DNA of 64,000 nt from Prostheceraeus crozeri (Eukaryota > Platyhelminthes > Polycladida > Euryleptidae), in assembly GCA_907163375.1 (NCBI GenBank), contig CAJQUW010013658.1, positions 595,852 to 659,851 on the forward strand, read 5' to 3'. Shown piece after piece: positions 24,001 to 36,589 of this stretch. Position 1 is the stretch's first letter, and every line of letters starts with the position of its first letter. Position numbers and translations under genes: made by a program. Below the pieces are notes generated by a model that was not told where the DNA came from, did not search any database, and saw nothing but the letters and a program-made list of their open reading frames with translations.

Positions 24001-25208
24001 AAACTCACATTATATTTTCCATGTTTTCCAATCCTCCATCACAGATTCACCGTGTTTTATTCGATTATTCGACTGTAGCGGTACGTAGGTCTAATTTGAT
24101 CACATTTTGAAGTCACTTCAAGTGAATTTTCGGCATATCAATCACATCAACTTAATGGTAATGGTTCTCAGCGAAGATGGAGAGACTATGTAGGTCGATG
24201 AGTCGGAGAGATGTGAATCAAAACGTGTAGCGATGAAGATAGAGAACTATTTCCAAAATAAAAAAAATACGCCGGCATAATACGAAAATTGGTTGTGAAC
24301 GTTGAAATACGACAGAATCCTTTGAATCTCCAAAACACGAATGAATAACTGGAGGCGTCGTTAAATGTTTTGAAACTTCATGCGTAAGATCGCAGAACGA
24401 TGTAGCTATGTATTGACGCTGGTGCTGAGCTGACTGATGAAAGTGAAAACACGCACGATAGACCGGGAGCAAATGACTGACGCCTGGATGCAGTATACAG
24501 TTTCTCTCCGCTCCCATCCTGTGTTATGTGACTCATTGAATGAAGGCCGGTTGTATCATTAGTTAGGCAGGCGATTGACATAGTTGTTTACTTTAGTGTA
24601 GTGATGAAAATTTTCCGGAAAATTTTGAAAGTTCTGATTTTTTGATAGGCCTTATAATTTGAGCGCTTCCACTGCCGAGGCAGCTACGTACCAATGAATT
24701 GGGTCTAAAACTCTCAATTTCATCATTATTTCAATTAAAGCGATCGTAGCAATACGAGTTCCGTCCGCGGATTTTTGAACATTTCTTTGCCACAGTGGCT
24801 TTTTGCCATTTTGTTAGCATTTTTAATTATCACACAGACACCGTTAAGGATAACGTGAATCTTGCTTTACAATAGGGGTATAATTTTATGCAATGTGAAA
24901 GATCTGGAGCAAAAATACTGTAGCTACTTCATTTTGGAGTTTGCTTATCAGCTTGAATGTTAAGCTTCATTATGCAGCGTTGATAAGTGATACAAATTCT
25001 TCATGTGTTGATGAACAAGTGAAGTATAAGCACACAGTCCACGCAGCATTCATGAGCGACCATATTGGAAGACATAAAGACTGTAAACTCGTGAGATATT
25101 TGGTCACTAAAGATATATGTGATGAGTAAAAGAATATCTATGATAGCCTCTATAACTTCTGGTCTATTGTCCGATATCTTCGCTGAGGATAGACATCCTC
25201 CATTAATA

Positions 25209-27015
25209 CAGGGTGTTTCAGAAATGCTGGGCACAACTTGATGAATCATAATTCCCATTTATGCAGCCATTTGAACGAGATCCATTTGAATCTATAGAAG
25301 TAGGAGTCACACTATGTCTATGCAAAAGTGAGGGACTCTGCCTCCATTAGAATTCGCTGCTAATTTGCTCAGACAATCAGCAAATATGACTGTTCATAGT
25401 TTTGCATTTTATACCGCTGTTTTAGTTGATTTTGAGCTATGGTTATGTTAGATAGGCTATTCATTCCATAATCAATTTCAATACTTGAATTGAATACTTG
25501 ACCTCAAATCACAGTAAGTTTACAAGCATACTCAATTTCTATGATTTCAAATGTTAATACATTGTTTTCCGCATAAATTCAAACTGATATTCGTTCACTG
25601 ATATATCGATTTCTTCATTTTGCACTGTTAGCAAGTAAGAGTTTTAAAGTACTCGCGTTATGGCTGAAGATGACAGACTTGAGCAGAAGATTAAGGCTGT
25701 ACGTTTATATTCTCTTTCTCAAAATGCTGTTGAGGTTGAAAGACAACTTTTACGTCAATATGGAGAGAATGCAATCGATCGTAGAACGATTGGACGCATC
25801 AATAAACAGTTTGATAAAACTGGTAGTGTTCAACCGAAAAACTGAAAAAGCCTACCGGTAGACCACGGTCTATCACGACCGATGAAAACAAGGCAGTTGT
25901 TGGTTGAGTGCTTATTGACAATGGTGCCGAGCCTATGTCAAGCCGGAAATTGTCAAATGCCTGTCATCTAAGCCATTCGTCCACTTACAGACTTCTCAAG
26001 GAACTGAAGTGCAAGCCGTATATTCCACGCTTGATAAATGAATTGTCCGAAGACGACTTTGATCGCAGAGTTGAAACTTGCGACATCTTACTGGGTATGA
26101 TGGATAGAGATCCCGAGTTCGCGAATAACATCTTATGGTCTGATGAAGCGCAATTCAAACTTTCTGGAACAGTCAATCGACACAACTGTGTAATCTGGTC
26201 GACACAAAACCCTCAGTGCACTGTTGAAAGTAATGGTCAGGCCCCAGGCGTAATGGTATGGTGTGGCATTCGTTCGAGTGGAATAGTTGGTCCTGTATTC
26301 ATCGATAGAAATCTCAAAGTTGAGAAATATCTTGACTTGCTTCGTGAACATGTCTTCTCCATCAATGATGACAATATGTGGTTCATGCAAGATGGTTGTC
26401 CGGCACATTACGCCACATCAGTCAGGAGACACCTGGACCAGCACTTTAAAGAAAGATGGATTGGTCGTCGAGGTCATGTGCAGTGGGCCCCACGTTCTCC
26501 GGACCTTACACCTTGTGATTTTTTTATGGGGCTTCCTCAAAGATAGAGTTTTGCACGTCGACCTAGGAGTCTTCCAGACTTAAGGAGCTTCATCATCGAA
26601 GAAGTTCACAACATAACTCCAGAACTGTGTCATAAAGTTTGCCAGTCCGTTTCTTCCCGATTTCGAGCGTGCATTGCCAAGGAAGGCCAACAGTTTGAAC
26701 ATGATCGATAACTTGTACTTTGACTATGCTCTCATTGTTTTCTTGTTAAATGTCTATTATTTGCTTATACAAGTATACCTTTATCAAAGAAAAAAGGCTT
26801 CTTCATTTCCCGATTTAGCGGTTAAAATGATAGTAGCCCTAATTATATAAGTTTACTAAGATCTGCAGGTGTACATGAATACATCGGCTATATAACATGT
26901 TTACATCAATATGAAGTTTTGCGACTGTCAGGGCACTTTTACGATGGTAAATATAGATAAAGATCATGATATAAAAATTTTTATGCAAAGTGCCCAGGAT
27001 TTCTGAAACACCCTG
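25209..27015 (+). mobile_element. Tc1/mariner (IS630) element, DD41D type, copy 1
   Basis: The 25-base inverted ends read cagggtgtttcagaaat(g/c)ctgggca, with one mismatch, and TA lies on each side (25207-25208, 27016-27017). The element is 1807 bases long and carries one transposase gene. It lies inside the chimeric hAT and is nearly identical to the copy at 36590-38399, because both descend from one insertion into hAT copy B before the tandem duplication. Confidence 0.9.
25660..26711 (+). pseudogene. DD41D transposase, copy 1 (frameshifted)
   Basis: The ATG at 25660 opens an N-terminal helix-turn-helix region (EQKIKAVRLYSLSQ, then DRRTIGRINKQF). The frame is lost near 25843 after SVQPKN, where the next frame continues with PTGRPRSITTDENK; this lesion is shared with the other copy. 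A second small deletion near 25907 is unique to this copy. The catalytic core follows: DEAQF (first D), MQDGCPAHY (second D) and SPDLTPCDFF (third D), with 41 residues counted between the last two, hence DD41D. A further shift lies at the T-run near 26521. The C-terminus ends EGQQFEHDR. It is a cut-and-paste transposase, now inactive. Confidence 0.88.
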
Positions 27016-27930
27016 TAGTTCAGATGGTTCAGATAGTTCCAATTCGATTTCAGATCTGCCCAAATGAATTTCAGATATGATCCAGATGAATTGGAGATCT
27101 CCAGTTGAATTAAAGATCTTTTCAAAGATAGCTTCTGACAGATATCTGAAATTCAGCTAGAGAAATCTGAAATCCATCTAATGTCTGAAATTCATTTGGA
27201 AAGATCTGAAATAGACATGGAAAAGATGCTTTGATACCAAAAGTTAACATACAGGGATGATAGAGAAGTTTTCGGACTTTGAATGCTACATAGTCTTTTC
27301 AAACGACCATAATAAGTCTCCAAAACAAAAGAAGAAACGTCAATCACCGAAAAATGAATTTCAAAATTTTCCGATGGAAAATTTTCCAGAAAATTTTTGA
27401 AAAAATTGGAAAATTTTCCGGAAAATTTTCTGGTAAATTTTCCATTTGCATCACTACCTACGAATAAAGGATCCTGGTGACTATTTTGCATACATGTACA
27501 CAAAAATTGTCATCATATGTAGTCATTATGTATGTAGCCTACCGGAAACCACTACGACAGGGCTTTGCCTTCAGGAAGTTCTACAACATGACTTTGCTAA
27601 TTTAGGTACGTTTCTAATTCCTGTATGACAGATGTTATTATATAAGGTTATGTAATTATCAACATCTCGATTCATTAAAAGCTTTTGTAATTCTACGCAG
27701 TTTTATATATTTGCAATTGCACGTGTATCATAGTTTGACATAATATTTTCATAGTTTTATTTACATGTTACAGTGCTGCAATGGATGCATACATGTTGAC
27801 AAAATAACATTTTATCACCTTTGTCCATCAGATCGGAAGAATTTCTTTGCGAATTCCGTTTCTGGTTTGTTTTGGCGATGACTAGGACATCTCTGGCTTT
27901 AGTCATAATAATCAAGATCTTAATGTTGCG

Positions 27931-28521
27931 TGTCAAAAGCTCAACTTTCTCTCTCAAGCAGATCTCAAGTTTTGACACCCAGAGAACAGTGAAACACCTG
28001 TCGTCTTCCTGTCCTTGTTTCTGGGACAAGATCCGCAGCTTGCTCTCTTCCTGGGAACTATCTCATCGCCACGAGGAGTTTGGATGGGAAAAGCTGTTGT
28101 TGCAACGAATTAAGAATCCTTTCTCCGAGCCATGTGTTCACCCATGAGCATTACGGCCAATTTCTCCAAATGAAGGCATCTGCGATGCGATCTTTGTCTC
28201 ATGAAATTAGGGGAACCGTGTAAGAAGATGGCGAAAGAGTTGTAAGCAGCTATATCAACCAGATGGCCAAAGAAAACTTGGGGCCATCGACGACACTTCT
28301 TTTGGCACGAATATGGGCGTAGAACCCTGTGAAAAAACGTTGTCGGGCCAGTAACGTCGCGTCGCCATTGGGCCGATACAGTTATGGTTCCTGATTCTTC
28401 GCTGTCGGGCCAATAACGTTGCATCGACATAGCGCCATGAAACTGTTGCCCTAAATGCCAGTAAAATGTCAGCGACAAATGCTGCATGAAAACCTGCCCC
28501 TGCAGCATTGAGACAACTCAA
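27931..28521 (-). pseudogene. piggyBac transposase C-terminal relic, copy 2
   Basis: Copy of 22240-22830 made by the tandem duplication (offset 5691 bases). The same motifs are present (YSCQKKCRRWPQVFFGHLVDIAAYN). Near 28190-28200 one residue differs (HGSPNF against HSSPNF), showing slight divergence since duplication. Confidence 0.72.
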
Positions 28522-28919
28522 TAATATTCATGTTATAATAATTGTATATTATTATATATAATAGTTATTAATTACATGATATATGAATAGTAGCATCAGG
28601 TATATAATAATTATTCCTGATGTATTCAAGTAGCATTCTTTTAAATTCCTTCAGAAGACGTGAGAGTGATGGTCTCGAACTATCAATGCACTCAGACGAG
28701 CACTAATTTTCATGATATTTCACAACTAATAAGAAATAATGGAAATGTCGATCTAACCTCAAGCAAGCGTAATTTTGAGTCCAGTGGATGCATAGCATCC
28801 ATCAGGATTCAAAACTACCGAATTTAAGGTATTGAACAGTATTTAAAAATTAGAGAATCAATGAAACTCACATTATACATGTAAAGTGAATTGCTTTCAT
28901 TACAACAAATACTGTACTT

Positions 28920-29691
28920 AAGGGTCTGTTCACTGGTCAATTGCGTCATACTACAATTACGCAATTTTGACAATCAGACAATAAAAATTTATGATATTCA
29001 CTTCTCATACATGTAACATGTAATTCGTCTATTCTACTGTAATTTTAGTAAAAGATGTTTAGAAATACTGACTGATCTTCCGTTATATCCTAATGCTCTA
29101 TTCAAATTCAATGTAGGTAATTTTTCATTTATTTTGATAGCTTCAATGATTCTAATTTCTAAGTTATTTTCTAATGTTGGATTTGAACATAAATGTCGTC
29201 TTTCAAACTACAAAAGTCAGTAGTTACTATAATCTAAAAGATAAAACACCAAAGCTGTTGAAATCATGTCTTTTGTACCGATTCACACGTCCGGTTGATC
29301 CTGATGCCCAATAGGCAAAAGACGATTTCACCAACGAATAAGTGAACACATACAAGGTAACTCGGCAGTAAGCACTCACTTAAGTAGATGCACTGCATGT
29401 AGCAATGAAATACATGACTGTTTTAAAGTTGAACATCAAGATAGAAATAACTCAGAAATTTGAATCATTGAAGCTATCAAAATAAATGAAAAATTACCTA
29501 CATTGAATAGAGCATTATGATAACGGAAAGTCAGTATTTCTAAAAATCTTTTATCAAAATTACAGTAGAATACACGAATTACATGTTACATGTATGAGAA
29601 GTGAATATCATAAATTGTTATTGTCTGATACTTAAAATTGTGTAGATCTAATTGTAGTATGACGCCATGGATCAGTGAACAGGTTCTTCAA
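28920..29691. repeat. inverted pair of Penelope-like 3' ends, copy 2
   Basis: Duplicate of 23229-24000 with the same GIY-YIG-tail reading at about 29302-29523. A cluster of small differences from copy 1 lies near 29610-29635. Confidence 0.7.
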
Positions 29692-29809
29692 AAACTCACA
29701 TTATATTTTCCATGTTTTCCAATCCTCCATCACAGATTCACCGTGTTTTATTCGATTATTCGACTGTAGCGGTACGTAGGTCTAATTTGATCACATTTTG
29801 AAGTCACTT

Positions 29810-30026
29810 TCTGAGAACCAAATTAACGTTTAAGTTATTGTTTATTGCCTCCGAAAGTCAATGGGTGACACTTGTTTACAAAATATGCAATTCCGCACTT
29901 ATCACAATGCGTTGACACACAACCTCACAATAACGCAAGATCACATCACATATTTACACATGTACATCTAACATTAAAATAGTTCATATAAACAAAACAC
30001 TAAATATCCGAAATCATTATTCTACA
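29810..30026 (-). repeat. 3' LTR
   Basis: 217 bases that in element orientation start TGTAGAATAATG and end GGTTCTCAGA. Adjacent on the internal side is a purine-rich tract (cacgggggag), the expected primer for plus-strand synthesis. Confidence 0.88.
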
Positions 30027-33000
30027 CTCCCCCGTGATCTATAAATCACTAAATATCCGAAATCATTAAGTAGTAATATAATCACGTAGATAAGCGGGTT
30101 GACGTCTAGTCCGAGTACTTCGTCGTCGTGACATACGTTGTTCATTCGATAATTGATCACTACTCTCACTTTCTGAAGACAATTGTGTCGGTAACGGAGC
30201 ATGCATTACAGCATTTGGATCACTATAGGTCACAGAGTCATTCTCAGAGTCCGATTCACTGCTCGATGTTATTCTGCTTTCTTGGATTTGACGGGGAACG
30301 CCCTTGATATGGCTCACGTGTCGTGCTATACCATCGTTGTTCACTTCAACCGATACTGATGAGTTGATCCCAGTAACACGGAACGGTCCGCTCCACTCTG
30401 AATCACAATGTCCATCTGTACGTAAATAGACCAATTCCCCAATGCTGAAAGGATTGTCGCATAGCATTTCATCAACACAGTCGGCGCGATCTCCAAAACC
30501 TCTGACAATATCACAATCCATTTTCCTGTTGTTATTGATTCCTGGCATTTTGGCATTGGCGTGAAACATCAATTGATACGGCGGAATCTTCCCTTGACCG
30601 CTGGTCGCGTTGAACCAAAAGACACATTCATTGATAGAATTGCCCGATCTTGCTGCCATAGTTTTGATGGTACGGTGATTCCTTTCAGATATTCCATTAC
30701 CCTGCGGCCTATAAGCACACGAATACTCCTGCTTTACACTCCACAACTCCATAACCTTCCTGAACTCCGCACTCCTGAAAACTGTCCCATTGTCCGACAA
30801 TAATGCCTCGGGTGGACCAAATTCAGAAAAAATTTCCAGAAATTGTCGACAGACTTGAGCAGCACTTTCATTGGTTAAACATCTCCAAATACAAAAACGA
30901 GACCCGTTGTCTATCACCGTCAAATACGGAGTAGCTCCCACATGTGTGATGTCACAAGAAACTCTCTTCCATACTCCATTCGTTGACAGTTTCCCCTTTC
31001 TATAATGTGGGTTTGTCATAGGACAAATCCTTGCACATCTATCACACCCTTTCACGACTCCTTCAACCACACTCCTCTTCACTGAATCACCAAACTCCTC
31101 CTTGGCCACTTGCAGCGTTCGATCAACTCCGAGATGATGTCGCTCATGAATTTTCCTAACAGAGTTTTCCATATCACCAATCGATCCAGAAACCATTACC
31201 ACTCCCACATGAGGTTCCTCCTTCTCCAAATCTTGCCCTTTAGTAAATAACCAATTTCTTGGCACCCTTGTTAACTGATCTGCCAAATTGTCGTTTGAAG
31301 GAACAAGGAGAACAGTCACATTAAGACCCTCAAGTTCACGAAGTTCTCGCAAGATGTCAATGCGACGACGTATTAACATTTCTGACAGTGCATGCGTACG
31401 AACATTGTGTGTACCCAGAAAAGCAGAATTTAGCCATCCGCGAACAGTTGCCGAGTCAGTCTTAATCGTAAATGTTTTGCAGTTCCACCTGATCGCCATG
31501 TTTACTCCCCTTATCGCAGCATCCAATTCGCTCGTGTTGATGTGAGAAGTGTCGGATTCCTTACTTAACCATGCTGCATCTTCGTCTACATTACCGTTGA
31601 TGGTCCTCACAATCCCCATAGCACTATTACTCGCATCCGTCCCAAATCTCCACCTTGCCATCAGTAGGAACCACCCATTTGCCGCGTACAGGATCGTCAC
31701 CCAATTTTAGACGTTCGGAAACTTCCAAAACCTTGTTCATGATATCGTCGCTGACAAGTTCATCCCAACCTACCTTTTCCTTCGCAGTCAGTCGTTGAAG
31801 ATAGCCACATATCACGCGCAACCAACCACAAACCGGAAAATGCCCCAGCCACTCACCAATCACCTTGTGAACCTGTCTTCTTGTCAACTTATTTCCATGA
31901 ACGTTCGGCAACACCCCATCTCGTTTCCATCCAAAGTGCCGATCGACCCGAAGACCCAATACCCTGACATTCTCACCTCCGAGGCGCCCCGCTGGCTTCG
32001 TCTTCAATCCATAGTTGTTCAGGACCTGAACAACTTCCTCAACTGGCACTACCTTCTCATTTACAAAGATGTCATCAATGTAGCTACTGGTACCTGACTT
32101 CAATCTATCATTATCAGTCAACACATGTTCAACAATTTTCGTCATTACTTTTGGCGCAATGTTTAAACCAAACCCCAAGCGTGTCAGCACGAACATCTTA
32201 TCTCTCCACTTCACTCCCTGAAACTTCCAAAGCGACTGATGAATCCTGATCTGCAGGTATGCCTTCTTAAGATCAACTATGGAACAGTCTGGCCCAAACT
32301 TCCTCCATTCTCTAATTCTGTCTTGACAGAGTGGTGTTGAAAATCCTGGACGACTCACGATGTGATCATTCAAATACCTGAAATCAAGCACAGGCCTCAC
32401 CTTCGTGGTTTCCCCCTTCTCCTGTCGCACACTCATCAGAGGCAAAACATTCCTCACCTCACCATCCCTATCAGCATCCCAAGGTATCAAAATTCCATCC
32501 GAAATCCACTCTTCAATCTCTTTAGCAAAGGCATCCTTGTCTTCCTCTGGTACTGTGTAGTTACCACGTCGTCTATCTGATGGAGGACCATTCTTCCATT
32601 TCCAACGTACCGTCCATATCTGATCGTTGTAAACCGTCTCGAAGTCATTATCAGCAATCTCGATGGGCCTATTCTCTCCTTTTGGCTTGTCTGGCAATAC
32701 TCGTTCAGCTAGATTATGTGCAACACAGGCAGTTTTCAAATCAGAATAGTTATCAAAAAAGCGATCACTCGTAACATCCAATTCAATTAACTTGCGCGAG
32801 CTACTTCCAGGTATGTATAGTCCATTCTGCAGTACAACGTCGAAACCCACTATCATCTCTACCCCAAGTGGCAGCCTATCCACTATAAACACCTCCACCG
32901 GACCAACATTCACTTCGTTCGTTCCCATTACTACATGTTCAAGTTTTGTCTTACCCCTCGATTCGATCTTGGTACAGTCCATTATTTCCAAACTTACCGG

Positions 33001-33979
33001 AAAACTTAACCTCTCAATCGGAACACGCGACTCAACGGCAAAGTTAGAATCCAGCAAAGAAAAAGTACTGCCTGTGTCGATCAAAAATTTACAGACCCTC
33101 CCGTTCACCTTCCCCAAATGTGTCTGCCAATCAGTCAAGCTTAGAGACGAGGTTGCGATGCCGGTACCATTCCCTTCGATTGCTGGGGGGCAACTGCTTG
33201 CATTTGTTGCGCTGCCCCCGGCACGTCGTTTAAAGGAACCGCAGTCGTAGAAGAGCAGTTGCTTTGGTAGTGACCTTTCTGACCGCAGCGAAAGCAAGTA
33301 ATTTGACAATCTTTCCGTAGATGACCGATGCGATTGCAACCAAAACCTCTAACGACCCTACGCTGTTGGAAATTACTACCGGTATTTGAATCCTGGACCC
33401 TCAGATCATGGTTCATACTGACAGGCCTGCCAACGCTAGCACACGCAGAAAATTCCGGCTTATTAGACCAGATTTTCTTCGAAGCACTCAAAACCTCAGC
33501 ATAACTTATTTCGTCACCCACGTGCATTTTAACCTGGTGCCTGACATTCTGCGGCAAAGCTTCCAGTAATAAAAGGCCGCTGACATAATCCATAGGATTT
33601 TTACTTCCACCTTCCCCACTAGCAACATTAACCATCTTCCTTATTCTCTCCCCCACAACATCAAGTGAATCACCAATTATAGCCCTTGTACTCACTGCAG
33701 TTCTCCAAGCGTCCACGCGTCGCAGCCCGAAAGCACATCGTAACGCATTCTTAATAGCTGTTGCATTGTATTTATCAGCATCTGGCAAGTTCTTCCATGT
33801 GTCATACGCGGCACCTGACAAATTCATTGATAAAATCTTCCCCTCTTTATCTTGTAATTCATCTATTTCAATCGCCTGCTCGAAACGGTCCAACCACCTC
33901 TCACAATCTCCATCCCCACTAAACTCAACAATCTTTTTAATGGCCTTCATACTCAATGCAATTCGTTGCCCGGCTAGCT

Positions 33980-34196
33980 TCTGAGAACCAAATTAACGTT
34001 TAAGTTATTGTTTATTGCCTCCGAAAGTCAATGGGTGACACTTGTTTACAAAATATGCAATTCCGCACTTATCACAATGCGTTGACACACAACCTCACAA
34101 TAACGCAAGATCACATCACATATTTACACATGTACATCTAACATTAAAATAGTTCATATAAACAAAACACTAAATATCCGAAATCATTATTCTACA
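33980..34196 (-). repeat. 5' LTR
   Basis: 217 bases matching 29810-30026 with no difference that I noticed by eye. The internal neighbour starts agctagccgggcaacg; I could not match it to a particular tRNA primer site. Confidence 0.88.
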
Positions 34197-34332
34197 CACT
34201 TCAAGTGAATTTTCGGCATATCAATCACATCAACTTAATGGTAATGGTTCTCAGCGAAGATGGAGAGACTATGTAGGTCGATGAGTCGGAGAGATGTGAA
34301 TCAAAACGTGTAGCGATGAAGATAGAGAACTA

Positions 34333-35628
34333 CAATCCGTTTCATAAAAAGTGGATCATCCTAAAATTTGACTAAATAAAACATAAGTATGATACAGAAA
34401 GCATTTTTCATGTTATTTCATGTCCCTAATATATTCAAATGTCCTTATATAATCTGATAAGCTATGATACAGTAACGGTTCTTAACAAGCTAATATTTTG
34501 TGGCCCTACCCTTATTGTCAATGACATTACCAATTCGTCTAGGCATTGATTCGATGATATCGTTGATTTTTGACTGATCTAACTTTCTCCACTCTCTTTT
34601 TAACAGTGACGTAAGTTGTGATACGCCATCTGTAGGTAGCAGTGAACGACGAACGTTACGTTTTAGAATACTCCATACATTTTCTATGGGATTCAGATCA
34701 GGAGAACGAGCTGGCCAAGATAATGTCCTAAGCCCTAATTGAGACTTGCATAAGTTGACATTACTACTCCTGTGACACCTAGCATTATCATCCATAAATA
34801 ACCAAGTCGATGGATCACCAAGTTGATCTGTCATTTGGCCAATGTTCATTCGTAAAACATTCACATAGCGTTCAGAATTCATGGTTCCTTGCTGTATGTG
34901 AAGTTCAGAGCGGCCATTGGTCCAAATGCCAGCCCAAATCAGTAGAGTCGCACCACCTTGTACCCGGGGACGATGTTTATGTCTCGGAATTTCCTGATCA
35001 GATTTTATCCATAATCTCAATCGACCATCACTATCCTTCAGACGGACTGATGCCTCATCAGAAAACCCTAGTTCTAGCAAGGCTGACACTTTGCCTTTTG
35101 TGAATGCGATCTCGTTATTGTTCATTTGTGCTTTGTATTGTTTTCAACCGGTAAGAGATAGATTTCTAGCTGAAAGCAATCAGGACTGCTGCCAACACCA
35201 CCGCAACGAAGTCAGGAAGCTATGGAACATGAAGTCCAGTTAATCACATGTAGCAGTTACATTATTGTTGATGAATAATGGTGCTATACTGGCTCTGATT
35301 GACCGATTTTCTTTATTTTTGTTTTGCTTGATAGCGTTTGGCTTGTAGAACAACATATTACATAACAAAGGAAACAAATGTAATTTTATAAGAGTGAGGT
35401 ATGATTTTGTGTAACATTGCTAAATGAAGATCAAATTATCTACTACTTTTTTATCTATAACAGGAAAACAACTCAATATTCATGCTTGAAATTTCCAACA
35501 ATGATATTAGTAAGCACAACTGACATATCTTCCAAATTTCAGAGAAATTCGTTCAAGTTTGGCGGAGTTAGACAAAGTTGAAGTTAAGGCGATGTTTAAG
35601 GGTGATCCATTTTTTATGAAACAATCTG
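34333..35628. mobile_element. Tc1 element, DD34E type, internally altered
   Basis: The imperfect inverted ends are caatccgtttcataaaaa and, on the other side, cagattgtttcataaaaa, with TA at 34331-34332 and 35629-35630. It is 1296 bases long. The minus-strand gene covers only the catalytic part; the ~500 bases between its start and the right end (35126-35628) hold no helix-turn-helix coding sequence. It inserted into spacer S' after the duplication, since the same TA is unoccupied near 24240. Confidence 0.87.
34490..35125 (-). CDS. Tc1 transposase catalytic domain only (211 aa)
   Basis: An uninterrupted frame from ATG 35125 to the stop at 34490. It begins MNNNEIAFTKGKV and soon reaches FSDEASVRL (first catalytic D). 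LFMDDNARCH (second D) and SPDLNPIENVW (E) follow, with 34 residues between D and E as in classical Tc1. The usual N-terminal paired-like DNA-binding domain of about 120 residues is absent. The protein could only act if expressed, and then probably without specific end binding, so the element is likely non-autonomous or the frame is a truncated derivative. The open frame itself is intact and its codon usage is ordinary. Confidence 0.8.
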   Translation of the reverse strand: MNNNEIAFTKGKVSALLELGFSDEASVRLKDSDGRLRLWIKSDQEIPRHKHRPRVQGGATLLIWAGIWTNGRSELHIQQGTMNSERYVNVLRMNIGQMTDQLGDPSTWLFMDDNARCHRSSNVNLCKSQLGLRTLSWPARSPDLNPIENVWSILKRNVRRSLLPTDGVSQLTSLLKREWRKLDQSKINDIIESMPRRIGNVIDNKGRATKY

Positions 35629-36589
35629 TATTTCCAAAATAAAAAAAATACGCCGGCATAATACGAAAATTGGTTGTGAACGTTGAAATACGACAGAATC
35701 CTTTGAATCTCCAAAACACGAATGAATAACTGGAGGCGTCGTTAAATGTTTTGAAACTTCATGCGTAAGATCGCAGAACGATGTAGCTATGTATTGACGC
35801 TGGTGCTGAGCTGACTGATGAAAGTGAAAACACGCACGATAGACCGGGAGCAAATGACTGACGCCTGGATGCAGTATACAGTTTCTCTCCGCTCCCATCC
35901 TGTGTTATGTGACTCATTGAATGAAGGCCGGTTGTATCATTAGTTAGGCAGGCGATTGACATAGTTGTTTACTTTAGTGTAGTGATGAAAATTTTCCGGA
36001 AAATTTTGAAAGTTCTGATTTTTTGATAGGCCTTATAATTTGAGCGCTTCCACTGCCGAGGCAGCTACGTACCAATGAATTGGGTCTAAAACTCTCAATT
36101 TCATCATTATTTCAATTAAAGCGATCGTAGCAATGCGAGTTCCGTCCGCGGACTTTTGAACATTTCTTTGCCACAGTGGCTTTTTGCCATTTTGTTAGCA
36201 TTTTTAATTATCACACAGACACCGTTAAGGATAACGTGAATCTTGCTTTACAATAGGGGTATAATTTTATGCAATGTGAAAGATCTGGAGCAAAAATACT
36301 GTAGCTACTTCATTTTTGAGTTTGCTTATTAGCTTGAATGTTAAGCTTCATTATGCAGCGTTGATAAGTGATACAAATTCTTCATGTGTTGATGAACAAG
36401 TGAAGTATAAGCACACAGTCCGCGCAGCATTCATGAGCGACCATATTGGAAGACATAAAGACTGTAAACTCGTGAGATATTTGGTCACTAAAGATATATG
36501 TGATGAGTAAAAGAATATCTATGATAGCCTCTATAACTTCTGGTCTATTGTCCGATATCTTCGCTGAGGATAGACATCCTCCATTAATA

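Larger units (their letters stand above)
21765..24598. repeat. spacer S, first copy of a 2.83-kb tandem duplication
   Basis: This 2834-base stretch recurs at 27457-35979, where it is 2833 bases once two later insertions and their target duplications are subtracted. Differences are very few by eye (for example gaattcccg against gaattccg near 22166/27856, and ctgtg against ccgtg near 22527/28217). It holds a piggyBac relic and an inverted pair of Penelope-like 3' ends, listed separately, and no host exon that I could recognise. The remaining parts (21773-22240 and 24001-24598) show nothing identifiable. Confidence 0.9.
24599..27456. mobile_element. chimeric hAT element with a nested Tc1/mariner copy
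   Basis: It begins with TAGTGATG at 24599 and ends with CATCACTA at 27456. The 8 bases to its left are CTTTAGTG and those to its right CCTACGAA, so it lacks a target-site duplication. The left flank is that of copy B (35972-35979) and the right flank that of copy A (21765-21772). Diagnostic bases switch from B-type to A-type between 27028 and 27130. It is a recombinant of A and B, not an independent insertion. Confidence 0.88.
29810..34196 (-). mobile_element. LTR retrotransposon, probably Ty3/Gypsy-like, young
   Basis: A 4387-base element in minus orientation between 217-base LTRs, with a 5-base target duplication CACTT (29805-29809, 34197-34201). The parts, in minus-strand order, are these. 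Gag lies at roughly 33.2-33.95 kb and has two CCHC-like zinc knuckles. Protease and reverse transcriptase lie at roughly 31.7-33.2 kb (LIDTGSTFS and a YIDD box). RNase H and integrase lie at roughly 30.1-31.7 kb (an HHCC zinc region and the integrase core). The order protease-RT-RNase H-integrase fits Ty3/Gypsy; BEL/Pao cannot be excluded by eye. No envelope-like gene is seen. A polypurine tract touches the 3' LTR. It looks nearly whole. The LTRs appear identical or almost so, and it postdates the local duplication, so it is a recent insertion. Confidence 0.85.
27457..35979. repeat. spacer S', second copy of the tandem duplication, with two later insertions
   Basis: It is the same sequence as 21765-24598, interrupted by an LTR element (29810-34196) and a Tc1 element (34333-35628). 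Removing both, with their 5-base and 2-base target duplications, leaves 2833 bases against 2834. Neither insertion is present in the first copy, so both are younger than the duplication. Confidence 0.9.

Noticed and set aside
24218-24517. 99-codon minus-strand frame, repeated at 35614-35898
   Set aside because: Present twice only because of the tandem duplication; no domain, start context or splice signals support it.
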